DNA of 7,159 nt, taken from positions 1-7,159 of the forward strand of contig JAUVQR010000069.1 of the NCBI GenBank assembly GCA_030598065.1, given 5' to 3'. Shown here piece by piece: positions 1-6,432 of the stretch. The translations under genes were made by a program, and so were the position numbers. Each line of letters opens with the position of its first letter. Position 1 is the stretch's first letter. The notes beneath the pieces are model-generated. The model saw only the letters and a program-made list of their open reading frames with translations, did not search any database and was not told the DNA's origin. The DNA comes from Planctomycetota bacterium. GTDB lineage: Bacteria; Planctomycetota; Brocadiia; Brocadiales; Bathyanammoxibiaceae.

Positions 1-37
1 AATGTAGCGTGCCCCTACGCCACAGAATAATGTAGTT

Positions 38-53
38 GCCTGATTTATCAGGC
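38..53. repeat. Short perfect inverted repeat (7-bp stem)
   Basis: GCCTGAT is separated by TT from its exact complement ATCAGGC. Read on the plus strand the hairpin is followed by TGTTTAT, so it could act as a weak terminator for something entering from the left. Read on the minus strand there is no T-run after it. It is the first of three hairpin-forming segments packed into the noncoding 1-153 stretch. AATGTAG also occurs twice here (1-7 and 29-35). I call it a structural repeat, not a proven terminator. Confidence 0.45.
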
Positions 54-72
54 TGTTTATCTACTATCTATG

Positions 73-113
73 CCCCGTAAATGGGGAGGGTGCCGCAGGG
101 TTTTAACCCTGCG
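73..113. repeat. Paired palindromes, likely interspersed intergenic repeat and end-of-operon hairpin
   Basis: Two inverted repeats stand side by side. The first is CCCC (73-76) with GGGG (83-86). The second is a stronger stem, CGCAGGG (94-100) with CCCTGCG (107-113), which extends to 9 bp by pairing TT with AA. The second lies about 40 nt downstream of the stop codon of the last minus-strand gene, where a transcript end is expected, but neither strand has the T-run of an intrinsic terminator. CCCCTACG occurs on both sides (12-19 and 142-149). Such GC-rich palindromes next to GTAGGGG-like flanks resemble short repeats scattered between genes in many bacterial genomes, which is inference from memory. 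The rest of 1-153 shows no gene. Confidence 0.45.
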
Positions 114-153
114 TGAACACCTCAAGCATATCAGATTCTCACCCCTACGTTAA

Positions 154-963
154 CTAACCCTTATTAAACCTTACCGTCACCTTCTCCCCTCTGCTACACC
201 CCAGCGACTCGCATGCGTTTCCGCAATTCTCCGCTATCTCGAGATAGCCGGAGCTGCCGATGAGCGCCAGCGTCTCACCCGGACGGCCATCACTATATGT
301 AGCGCCCAGTCCTTCAATCTCTTTCTTGCCGATAGTTACCGACAAGACGCGCGCATTCCCCGCTTCAATCCGTGCACGGTCAATGTTGGTAATCAAATTC
401 CCGAAACGGTCCACGTAGATAACCTCGCCGCTAAGCGTCCCGTCAGCAGCGTTAACGGGACCGGGAACATCCAGCCGCTTAAATTCGTTTATGCGGGGCC
501 CAAATCTCGCGGGGTTGACCCCCAGGGACAGGTGTGCGGCCACCGGCGCGAATATGTCCCTGCCGTGAAACGTGCCGCTTACGTCATGCAGGAAAAATTT
601 CAGGTTAGATACCTCGACCAGCGAAACAACGTTTTCTTCCGATTCTTCAGACAGGACGGGCCCAAGGACGCCGTTGTCGGGTGCCAGGAAGATATGCTTA
701 CCGGTCTGAGCGCACAAGACTCTCCTCTCACCCCCCACACCGGGGTCAACCACGACCACAAATATAGCCCCCTCCGGGAAATATTTATAGGAAGAGCTTA
801 GCATGAACGCGCCGCCCGTTATATCCTGGGGACGGACGCCGTGGGTGACGTCAATTACGCTCGCGCCGGGTTTGATACCCGCGATAACGGCCTTCATCGT
901 GCCGACGTAGTTGTCTTCAAGGCCGAAGTCTGTGAGCAGGGCTATGACCTTGTCTCTGGGCAT
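154..963 (-). CDS. SAM hydroxide adenosyltransferase (SAM hydrolase, DUF62 family)
   Basis: This 269-residue cytoplasmic protein matches the DUF62 family, which splits S-adenosylmethionine with water (as hydroxide) into adenosine and methionine and is related to fluorinases and chlorinases. Family motifs appear in order: TDFG at 11-14, VDPGVGGER at 72-80, APDNG at 94-98, TFHGRDIFAP at 131-140, DRFGNLITNI at 185-194 and SGYLEIAENCGNA at 238-250. Asp73, Arg80 and His133 have nearly the spacing of the Asp-Arg-His set described for archaeal DUF62 enzymes, so hydrolase activity is expected rather than halogenation. The length is normal for the family. The ATG lies 6 bp after the stop codon of the radical-SAM gene and no strong ribosome binding site is visible, which fits coupled translation. 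It is the last gene of the minus-strand run. The physiological role of the family is poorly known; control of SAM level is the usual suggestion. Confidence 0.92.
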   Translation of the reverse strand: MPRDKVIALLTDFGLEDNYVGTMKAVIAGIKPGASVIDVTHGVRPQDITGGAFMLSSSYKYFPEGAIFVVVVDPGVGGERRVLCAQTGKHIFLAPDNGVLGPVLSEESEENVVSLVEVSNLKFFLHDVSGTFHGRDIFAPVAAHLSLGVNPARFGPRINEFKRLDVPGPVNAADGTLSGEVIYVDRFGNLITNIDRARIEAGNARVLSVTIGKKEIEGLGATYSDGRPGETLALIGSSGYLEIAENCGNACESLGCSRGEKVTVRFNKG

Positions 964-969
964 TTTATT

Positions 970-2007
970 CTAAAAGTTTCCAATTATGGGAACGGGCTGC
1001 TCGCAGAACCTGCACTCCCCGTCTTCGATTCCCACTATGTTTACGTAATACCCGCTCCGCTCAATGATAAGTTGCGCGCAGTTTCCGCAGTACGTGTTCC
1101 CGGCCAGGTGGCCTTCCACGTTACCCACGTAGACGTAGTTGAGGCCCACATCGTGGCCTATCTCCCAGGCCTCTTCCAGCTTATCGATAGGTGTCGGTGA
1201 GAGGTGCGACAGGTCGAGGTAGGGGTGGAACCGGGTGACGTGCCAGGGTGTGTCCGCTCCCAGGTTTGCTTTGATTGTCCCGGCTATCTCCTTGAGCTCG
1301 TCAGGGCCGTCGTTGTAACCGGGGACCACGTTGGTTATTACCTCCACGTGCATGTTCCACTTGTCTTTGGCCCTTATGGTGGCATCGAGGATGGGGCTCG
1401 GGTCCTTTATCTTCGCCACCTCTTTGTAGAAGCGGCTACCTTCAAACCGCCCCTTGAAATCCACACGGAAGGCATCAAGGTAGGGGCCTATGGCGTCAAG
1501 CGCCTCCGGCTCTACGTAGCCGTTGGTGACGAAGACCGTGTAGAGTCCGGCCTCCTTCGCCAGCTTGGCGCCGTCGATTGCGTACTCCATCCATATCGTC
1601 GGCTCGTTATAGGTCCATGCGACGCCCTGGCAGTCGCTCTTCTTTGCAAGGTCTACCAGCTGTTCGGGCGAGAGTTCTTTCGTCCGTTCGGTGGGCTTAT
1701 CTGCGGTAGCGTGGGCAATCTGCCAGTTCTGACAGTCACCGCATCGCATGTTGCACCCCAGCGAGCCGATGGAGTAGACGGCGCTACCGGGGTAAAAATG
1801 ATACAGTGGCTTCTTCTCCACGGGGTCCGCGCAGAACGAAGACACGCGCCCGTAGATAAGGGACCACAGCTTGCCGTCTATATTCTGCCTTGCCCCGCAA
1901 AGACCCAGTTTGCCCGGTGTAATCGTACAGCGGTGAGGGCAGAGAAAACACTGCACCTTGCCGTCGTCACCGGTGGGTTTATAGAACAGTGCTTCATGTC
2001 TGAACAT
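970..2007 (-). CDS. amrS: AmmeMemoRadiSam system radical SAM enzyme (AmrS-like)
   Basis: This is a radical-SAM protein of the PflA-like (glycyl-radical-activase-like) type, 345 residues from the chosen ATG. The N-terminal cysteine set C20-x2-C23-x3-C27 with C37 (CFLCPHRC, then LGLCGARQN) is typical of AmrS and related proteins. The SAM-cleaving 4Fe-4S motif is C85-x3-C89-x2-C92 (GCNMRCGDCQNW). A C-terminal zinc-ribbon-like pair, C307-x2-C310 and C332-x2-C335, closes the protein. Family members are often found with AMMECR1 and Memo domains; neither is in this window, and the substrate is unknown to me. Start choice: the ATG at 2005-2007 gives MFRHEALFY, which matches how family members begin and lies 1 bp after the upstream stop. 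A GTG at 2041-2043 would add 12 residues and overlap the upstream gene by 35 bp. It has AAGGA 11 nt ahead, so it cannot be excluded. Confidence 0.88.
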   Translation of the reverse strand: MFRHEALFYKPTGDDGKVQCFLCPHRCTITPGKLGLCGARQNIDGKLWSLIYGRVSSFCADPVEKKPLYHFYPGSAVYSIGSLGCNMRCGDCQNWQIAHATADKPTERTKELSPEQLVDLAKKSDCQGVAWTYNEPTIWMEYAIDGAKLAKEAGLYTVFVTNGYVEPEALDAIGPYLDAFRVDFKGRFEGSRFYKEVAKIKDPSPILDATIRAKDKWNMHVEVITNVVPGYNDGPDELKEIAGTIKANLGADTPWHVTRFHPYLDLSHLSPTPIDKLEEAWEIGHDVGLNYVYVGNVEGHLAGNTYCGNCAQLIIERSGYYVNIVGIEDGECRFCEQPVPIIGNF

Positions 2008-2008
2008 A

Positions 2009-2752
2009 TTACTCGTAACGAAGGGATACGACCTCCGTTTCACCGGGGAGCGTATCCTTGTTCACGACGATGCTGGTTTCCAGAAGAACCCGGACGTTTT
2101 TCATTTCTTTGAGAAACCGTTTCACGCTGAAGAGGGTGAAATTACAGGCCGGGGTCTTAAAGTGCATCGGCATGACTATCTTCGGTTGAAGTTGTTTTAT
2201 TACTTCTGCTGCCTGAATAAATTCTATGGTATAATTGCCACCCGTGGGGATAAAGAGCACGTCCGGAGTCCCGATAGCCTTTATCTGTTCCTCCGTGAGC
2301 AGGTGGCCCAGGTCGCCCAGATGCACTATCCTGAGCCCGTCCACCAGAAATACGAACACGGAATTCTTCCCGTCCTTTTTACCCTGGGAGTTGTCATGAT
2401 ACGTCCCTACGCTGTAAATATCTATGTCCTTTACCTTCGCTTCCGTCTTCTGCCAGTCCCGGCCGTGGGAATCCTCACCCCTGAACACCACGGGGTCGTT
2501 GTCCATATAAGGGCGTATGTAGTTGTGGTCGAAGTGCTCATGGCTGATGGTTATTATATCAGGCATAACGTCCGGCAGCTTGTAGCCGGTTTCCTCACCG
2601 ACAGGGTCTGTCAGCAGTTTTGTGCCCTGCGAAGACGTTATAAGGAAACAGGAATGCCCGAACCATTTTATGGTGACATCTCCCGCGGCAAAAACTTCGT
2701 CACAGCAAAGGAACGAACCGACAAGTAGCGTTAACCATAGCAGTCTAATCAT
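2009..2752 (-). CDS. Exported metallo-beta-lactamase-fold hydrolase (UPF0173-like)
   Basis: This 247-residue protein starts with a signal peptide: MIR, a hydrophobic stretch at about 4-15, then a cleavage-like VFA-AG around residues 20-24. The two Cys at 16-17 do not form a lipobox, so a signal-peptidase-I substrate is more likely than a lipoprotein. The mature part has the metallo-beta-lactamase fold signature HEHFDH (H71, H73, D75, H76), an HLGDLGH segment (H145, D148) and a late MPMHF histidine (H197). Together these form the di-metal site of the small Lactamase_B_2/3 and UPF0173 metal-dependent hydrolases. The substrate is not predictable. Its ATG follows the stop of the cysteine mini-protein by 1 bp, and a good Shine-Dalgarno core (GAGG, read from 2762-2765) lies 9 nt upstream inside that gene. 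Its own stop is 1 bp from the AmrS ATG. Confidence 0.85.
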   Translation of the reverse strand: MIRLLWLTLLVGSFLCCDEVFAAGDVTIKWFGHSCFLITSSQGTKLLTDPVGEETGYKLPDVMPDIITISHEHFDHNYIRPYMDNDPVVFRGEDSHGRDWQKTEAKVKDIDIYSVGTYHDNSQGKKDGKNSVFVFLVDGLRIVHLGDLGHLLTEEQIKAIGTPDVLFIPTGGNYTIEFIQAAEVIKQLQPKIVMPMHFKTPACNFTLFSVKRFLKEMKNVRVLLETSIVVNKDTLPGETEVVSLRYE

Positions 2753-2753
2753 C

Positions 2754-2930
2754 TCAACAGGCCTCTTTCTTCCCCTCGGTCTCTCTTTTTTTTATAAAAA
2801 ACGGGCAGTGCCGCCAGCAGGGCACCTTAACCACCCGGTCTTGTCCACAGCAATAAGCGCACAGCCAATCGCCGAGCACCACACACAGCCTTTCGGCTTC
2901 CCTTGTATTGCAAGACACGCACTTAATCAT
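2754..2930 (-). CDS. Cysteine-rich zinc-ribbon-like mini-protein with CCG motif
   Basis: This is a 58-residue protein starting MIKCVSC. From the ATG its cysteines are at C4-x2-C7, then about C16, WLCAYCCGQDR in the middle, PCWRHCPFF and a final Cys. The pattern C-x2-C ... C-x2-CCG-x2-R ... C-x3-CPF resembles a small zinc-ribbon-like domain I associate with short hypothetical proteins and SEC-C-like proteins, in which CCGxxR is followed by CPxxCxYL. The family assignment is from memory and the function is unknown; metal binding is the likely role. The basic tail (KKRETEGKKEAC) has no membrane segment. Start choice: ATG at 2928-2930. A TTG at 2955-2957 would add nine residues, but it coincides with the -10 of a possible promoter and its in-frame upstream codon is a stop. 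Conserved codon-like Cys pattern and 1-bp linkage to the next gene support a real gene. Confidence 0.7.
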   Translation of the reverse strand: MIKCVSCNTREAERLCVVLGDWLCAYCCGQDRVVKVPCWRHCPFFIKKRETEGKKEAC

Positions 2931-2956
2931 ACGATTGTAGCCACTGCCTCCGTGCA

Positions 2957-2984
2957 ATCATACAATTCCACGGAACCCGGACAA
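2957..2984 (-). promoter_or_regulatory. Possible internal promoter ahead of the four-gene block
   Basis: On the minus strand TTGTCC (2979-2984) is followed after 16 bp by TATGAT (2957-2962), a 4/6 and 5/6 match to the sigma70 consensus. It lies in the 147-bp gap between nadE and the cysteine mini-protein. Transcription would begin around 2950 and leave a short leader containing GGAGG about 16 nt before the ATG at 2930. This would let the last four genes be expressed apart from pncB-nadE. It rests on consensus matching only. The remainder of the gap (2985-3077) shows no convincing terminator or gene. Confidence 0.35.
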
Positions 2985-3077
2985 TGCCGTAGAAATTCTC
3001 AGGCATATGGATAGCGATAAGATTTGTGTCCCATCCTGACGTAAGACCAGGGCCGCTTCGTAGATGGTACGTATGTC

Positions 3078-4694
3078 TTACCTCTTGTTGTACCTATACC
3101 CCTGGGCGATAGGCATCCGCCGCCCACGTCCGAACGCCTTTGACGTTATCTTCAGGGCAGGGGGCGCTTGTTCCCTCTTATACTCGTTTTTATCAATCAT
3201 TTCAATGACCTGCATCACCGTCGCATCCTCATAACCCATTGCCACTATCTCATCCGGGGTCTTTACCTCTTCCACGTACGCCTTTAATATCCCGTCCAGG
3301 ACGTCGTATTCCGGTAGGGAGTCCTGGTCCTTCTGGTTCGGCTTCAGCTCGGCGGACGGCGCCCTGGTGATGATGCCCATGGGGATAATCTCTCCATCGC
3401 GGTTTATGTATTCCGCAAGCTGGTATACCATGCCCTTGGGAACGTCGGCTATCACGGCAAACCCGCCCGACAGGTCCCCGTAGAGCGTGCAATAACCGCA
3501 CGCAAGCTCGCTCTTGTTTCCGGTAGCCACCACAAGGTGACCGAATTTGTTTGACATGGTCATCAGGATGTCGCCCCTTATCCGCGCCTGAAGGTTCTCC
3601 TCCGCCAGGCCGGGTGTCTCGTCCCTGAATTCGCCGCTGAACACCTCCAGATAATTGTCGTACAGGCCATTGATTGGTATATCCTTTAAGGTTATGCCCA
3701 ACGTCCCGGCCAGTTTCCGTGAGTCCTCAATACCTCCCTTTGAAGTGAACTGGGAAGGCATCGACACGGCCACTACGTTCTCCTTGCCCAGTGCGGCTGC
3801 CGCGAGGCATACCACAACCGCCGAGTCTATCCCGCCGCTCAGGCCGACAATCGCCGTCTTGAACCCGCACTTCCCCGCGTAATCCCTAAGCCCCAGCACC
3901 AGGGCCTTATAAACGGATTCTATACGGGTGACGTTTTCGGCCGGCAGTTCCTTCATTGCGCCCTTGAGGTCTACCACTATCAGGTCCTCTTCAAAATCCG
4001 TGGCCCTGGCCACAATCCTGCCCCAGTGGTCTATCACACAACTACGCCCTGAGTAGACCAGCGCGTCGTTCCCGCCCACCTGGTTTACGTACACAAGGTC
4101 AACGTTGGAGCCGGCCGCGCACTCGGAAAGCACCTGCTGCCTGCTCTCGTAGTCGTCCACGGAATAGGGGGTGGCGGCAATGTTTATAATCAGCCTCGCG
4201 CCCTGGCTTACCAGCGCCTTTACCGGACCGCTCTCACTGAGAACTTCATCTCCAATAGTTATCCCTATGTTTCTACCCTTAAACCATATCGTTGACACGC
4301 CGGGGGCCGGTGTGAGATGCCTGTCCTCATCAAAGACGTCATATGACGACAACAGGAACTTGTGGTACACGGACTCTATCCGGCCCTCTTTCATGAACGC
4401 CGCGGCATTATAAAGAACACCACGATTGTTTGTCTCTCCCCTGTCCACAAAACCGACTATGGCGGCGATGCCGTTCGTCTTTGAACTTATCGTCTCCAGG
4501 GCCTCACGGTTGTCCTCTATCAGCTTCGGCTTTTCAAGCAGGTCCATCGGCGGTGAACCGATAACGGCCATCTCAGGGAACACAACCAAATCGGCCCCAA
4601 GACCTTTGGCCTTTTCTATCGCCGCGGTTATGGTCTCAACGTTCTTATCGAACGCCGCTACCATCGGGTTAATCTGTGCTATTGCAATCTTCAC
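3078..4694 (-). CDS. nadE: NAD+ synthase, glutaminase-fused, with nucleophile Cys missing
   Basis: This 538-residue two-domain NAD+ synthase makes the last step of NAD+ synthesis: nicotinate adenine dinucleotide + ATP + ammonia to NAD+. The N-terminal nitrilase-fold glutaminase domain (about 1-245) keeps Glu41 (FPEM) and Lys112 (YHKFLL). At the nucleophile position the family's ICED(I/L)W reads IGDEVL, so Gly148 (codon at 4251-4253, GGA) replaces Cys. The usual KxxLPNY reads KFLLSSY. The C-terminal synthetase domain (about 260-538) is intact: LSGGIDSA at 285-292, NLQARIRGDI at 367-376, ATGNKSE at 390-396, YGDLSGGFA at 405-413 and KPNQKDQDSLPEYDVLD at 451-467. Length is normal. The GTG start gives the family's usual MKIAIAQINP opening; the ribosome binding site is weak. 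It lies 43 bp after pncB, an obvious pathway partner. Glutamine use is doubtful; direct ammonia use is my inference. Confidence 0.95.
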   Translation of the reverse strand: MKIAIAQINPMVAAFDKNVETITAAIEKAKGLGADLVVFPEMAVIGSPPMDLLEKPKLIEDNREALETISSKTNGIAAIVGFVDRGETNNRGVLYNAAAFMKEGRIESVYHKFLLSSYDVFDEDRHLTPAPGVSTIWFKGRNIGITIGDEVLSESGPVKALVSQGARLIINIAATPYSVDDYESRQQVLSECAAGSNVDLVYVNQVGGNDALVYSGRSCVIDHWGRIVARATDFEEDLIVVDLKGAMKELPAENVTRIESVYKALVLGLRDYAGKCGFKTAIVGLSGGIDSAVVVCLAAAALGKENVVAVSMPSQFTSKGGIEDSRKLAGTLGITLKDIPINGLYDNYLEVFSGEFRDETPGLAEENLQARIRGDILMTMSNKFGHLVVATGNKSELACGYCTLYGDLSGGFAVIADVPKGMVYQLAEYINRDGEIIPMGIITRAPSAELKPNQKDQDSLPEYDVLDGILKAYVEEVKTPDEIVAMGYEDATVMQVIEMIDKNEYKREQAPPALKITSKAFGRGRRMPIAQGYRYNKR

Positions 4695-4737
4695 GATGAG
4701 GTTTTCTTTTTGTTGCCGTAATTGTCTAAGTAGTTGC

Positions 4738-6168
4738 CTACGTGGTCGTCGCGGTTGTTGTCCCTAGATCCGGATTCGCGGCATTGGACCCCCTAAGACC
4801 CTCCTCGGTGCGTCTCCTCAGTTCCTCCAGCCGTTCACTCTTTTTTACCGTATAGGGTTCCGTTGCCATGACGTCCCTGAATCTCAAGGGCAGACCGGAT
4901 ATTGACCCCACAGCCCTGTCCCGGATGTCATTGATTCCCGGCAGGTCAATCACTATCTCGCCCTTCTCCATAACACGCTCTAATAATGGCACCCCCCCGG
5001 CGGTCTCGCCCTCAAGGCCCAGCAGGTCATGCGTATAGACCCCGCTTGAGTCGGAAAACCTGTAGACCTGTTTTCTTGATGGATAAAAGACCTTGTCCTC
5101 GCTGAGCTTCATCCTGGGGACGGCCCTGCCGCCCTTCTCCAGTTCCACCAGCTTGTATATGCCTCCGAGCGCGGGTTGGTCCTTTGAGGTGACCATCTCG
5201 GTGCCGACGCCGAATATGTCTATCGGCGCATCCTGCCTCGCAAGTTCATCAATGCGGTATTCGTTCAGGTCGCCGCTGGCCATTATCTTAACATAATCCA
5301 GTCCGCTGTCATCCAGTATCTTCCTTACCTCTCCGCTCAGCCTCAGCAGGTCTCCGCTGTCCAGCCTGACGGCCCGGAGCCGGTCGGTAGCGCCCAACCG
5401 CTTTGCCAGCCGTTTCGCGATATGCGCGCCCCTGATAGTGTCATAGGTATCGATAAGCAGTGCGGTGTTTTTGGGAAACACCTCGTAGAAGCGGTGAAAC
5501 GCCTCTTCCTCCGTGTCAAAGGCCATGACCCAGGAGTGTGCCATCGTTCCCATGAGGGGTATCCCCAGTTCGCGTCCGGCAAGCATGTTGGAGGTGGACG
5601 TACACCCGCCGACGTAGCATGCCCTCGCGGCAAGCACACCGGCCTGGGGTCCGTGGGCCCTGCGGCTGCCGAAATCGCTGACGTCCCTGCCCCTGGCCGC
5701 AAGCACCACGCGGGCCGCCTTGGACGCAATCAGGGTCTGAAAGTTTATTGTGGACAGGAGATACGTCTCCACCAGCTGGGTCTCTATAATCGAAGCGGTC
5801 ACCCTAAGCAGGGGCTCTTCCGCAAAGGCAACCGTGCCCTCTGGTATGGCCCACACGTCGCCGCGAAAGCGGAAATCTCTCAGATAGTCGAAGAATTCGG
5901 CCTTCACGTTGGTAAATGACGGGTGACGCCTTACATAGTCAATGGCGCCGTCCGAAAATTTTAGGGTCTTCATATAATGCAGGGCCTGTTCCAGGCCCGC
6001 CGCTACAAGAAAAGACCGGCCTTCCGGCAACTTCCTGACGAACAGCTCAAATGTGGCCGTGGAGTCTACATTGTTTTGAAAATATCCGGCCGCCATGGTA
6101 AGCTGGTATAGGTCGGTGACCAGACCGATATTCTCGTCCGTTATAAACAGGGATTTTGGTTCTCTCAT
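4738..6168 (-). CDS. pncB: Nicotinate phosphoribosyltransferase
   Basis: This 476-residue enzyme converts nicotinate and PRPP to nicotinate mononucleotide, usually with ATP hydrolysis, as the entry step of the Preiss-Handler NAD+ salvage route. Recognisable parts are LVTDLYQLTMAAGYF at 16-30, the DFGSRRAHGPQAG segment at 165-177, the GTMAHSW segment at 207-213 with the likely phosphorylated His211, AVRLDSGDL at 266-274 and FGVGTEMVTS at 319-328, all typical of type II nicotinate phosphoribosyltransferases. The ATG at 6166-6168 is placed just before the conserved N-terminus, although no clear Shine-Dalgarno sequence precedes it. The last eight residues are nearly all Thr (GTTTATTT), an odd low-complexity tail beyond the conserved domain. 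A promoter with good spacing lies about 45 bp upstream and nadE follows 43 bp downstream, so the two form an NAD+ salvage operon. The adenylyltransferase NadD must be encoded elsewhere. Confidence 0.95.
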   Translation of the reverse strand: MREPKSLFITDENIGLVTDLYQLTMAAGYFQNNVDSTATFELFVRKLPEGRSFLVAAGLEQALHYMKTLKFSDGAIDYVRRHPSFTNVKAEFFDYLRDFRFRGDVWAIPEGTVAFAEEPLLRVTASIIETQLVETYLLSTINFQTLIASKAARVVLAARGRDVSDFGSRRAHGPQAGVLAARACYVGGCTSTSNMLAGRELGIPLMGTMAHSWVMAFDTEEEAFHRFYEVFPKNTALLIDTYDTIRGAHIAKRLAKRLGATDRLRAVRLDSGDLLRLSGEVRKILDDSGLDYVKIMASGDLNEYRIDELARQDAPIDIFGVGTEMVTSKDQPALGGIYKLVELEKGGRAVPRMKLSEDKVFYPSRKQVYRFSDSSGVYTHDLLGLEGETAGGVPLLERVMEKGEIVIDLPGINDIRDRAVGSISGLPLRFRDVMATEPYTVKKSERLEELRRRTEEGLRGSNAANPDLGTTTATTT

Positions 6169-6213
6169 GGGTGCGGCGTCCGGAAAGGTTTTGCTAAGGT
6201 AATGTCGCCATTA

Positions 6214-6242
6214 AATATAGACAAATACCCGCCTTTTGTAAA
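6214..6242 (-). promoter_or_regulatory. Sigma70-type promoter for pncB-nadE
   Basis: On the minus strand TTTACA (6237-6242) and TATATT (6214-6219) each match the sigma70 consensus at 5 of 6 positions and are exactly 17 bp apart (6220-6236). The start point would be near 6207, leaving a leader of roughly 40 nt before the pncB ATG. This is the best promoter match in the divergent region and points towards pncB. Confidence 0.6.
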
Positions 6243-6255
6243 TATGAAAAAGTCC

Positions 6256-6285
6256 TTGACGTACACCGCGTAAATGAGGAGTAAT
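6256..6285 (+). promoter_or_regulatory. Weak candidate promoter for the DUF2148 gene
   Basis: TTGACG (6256-6261) is a 5/6 match to the -35 box. The best partner is AGTAAT (6280-6285) at 18 bp, or TAATAT (6282-6287) at 20 bp, both mediocre. If used, it would give a long leader of about 150 nt that includes the structured segment at 6299-6367, opening the possibility of leader-based control. I found no better plus-strand promoter between here and 6444. Confidence 0.28.
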
Positions 6286-6298
6286 ATTGCTGTTTTGG

Positions 6299-6367
6299 TC
6301 TCCCGTTAACAGCGCGCATGTAAGCGCCCCCCGCATATGCGTAACAGTAAGCGCATAGGCCGGGAGA
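6299..6367 (+). promoter_or_regulatory. Structured segment with palindrome and direct repeats in divergent intergenic region
   Basis: TCTCCCG (6299-6305) can pair with CGGGAGA (6361-6367), closing a loop that contains several repeated pieces: TAACAG at 6307-6312 and 6342-6347, GTAAGCGC at 6320-6327 and 6347-6354, and the perfect 10-bp palindrome CGCATATGCG at 6332-6341. An alternative hairpin pairs TATGCG (6336-6341) with CGCATA (6352-6357). The segment could be an operator region or a folded leader of the DUF2148 transcript. I do not recognise a known riboswitch, and the function is inferred from structure alone. Confidence 0.35.
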
Positions 6368-6432
6368 ATATACCCGTCACACAGGTCATACACGCTTATA
6401 TGGCGACAACAACACAATATACAATTTTCTCC

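Noticed and set aside
94..113. Intrinsic terminator of the minus-strand operon
   Set aside because: The stem is good and the position right, but the minus-strand sequence after it (GCACCCTCCCC) has no T-run, so I list it as a repeat hairpin only.
1204..2112. Long open frame (302 codons) on the plus strand
   Set aside because: It lies opposite amrS and the hydrolase gene, shows no domain, and its Cys- and Val-rich composition is what the antisense of those genes would give.
2985..3077. Hidden small gene or nadE C-terminal extension after the nadE stop
   Set aside because: The frame following the stop stays open for about 38 codons but shows no start with a ribosome binding site and no motif; NadE already ends at its usual place.
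3250..3501. Minus-strand frame of 83 codons inside nadE
   Set aside because: It is an alternative frame within an intact and well-conserved NAD synthetase domain; no sign of a frameshift.
4039..4121. Cys192 or Cys218 of NadE as replacement glutaminase nucleophile
   Set aside because: Both lie well past the conserved nucleophile position, in segments (SECAAGSN and SGRSCVID) that are not catalytic in the family.
5343..5919. Open frames on both strands within pncB (128 and 165 codons)
   Set aside because: They overlap a continuous, motif-complete pncB and have no recognisable features; they arise from GC-rich codon usage.
6211..6417. 68-codon minus-strand frame in the divergent intergenic region
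   Set aside because: It overlaps the pncB promoter, has no ribosome binding site or motif, and its composition does not resemble the neighbouring genes.
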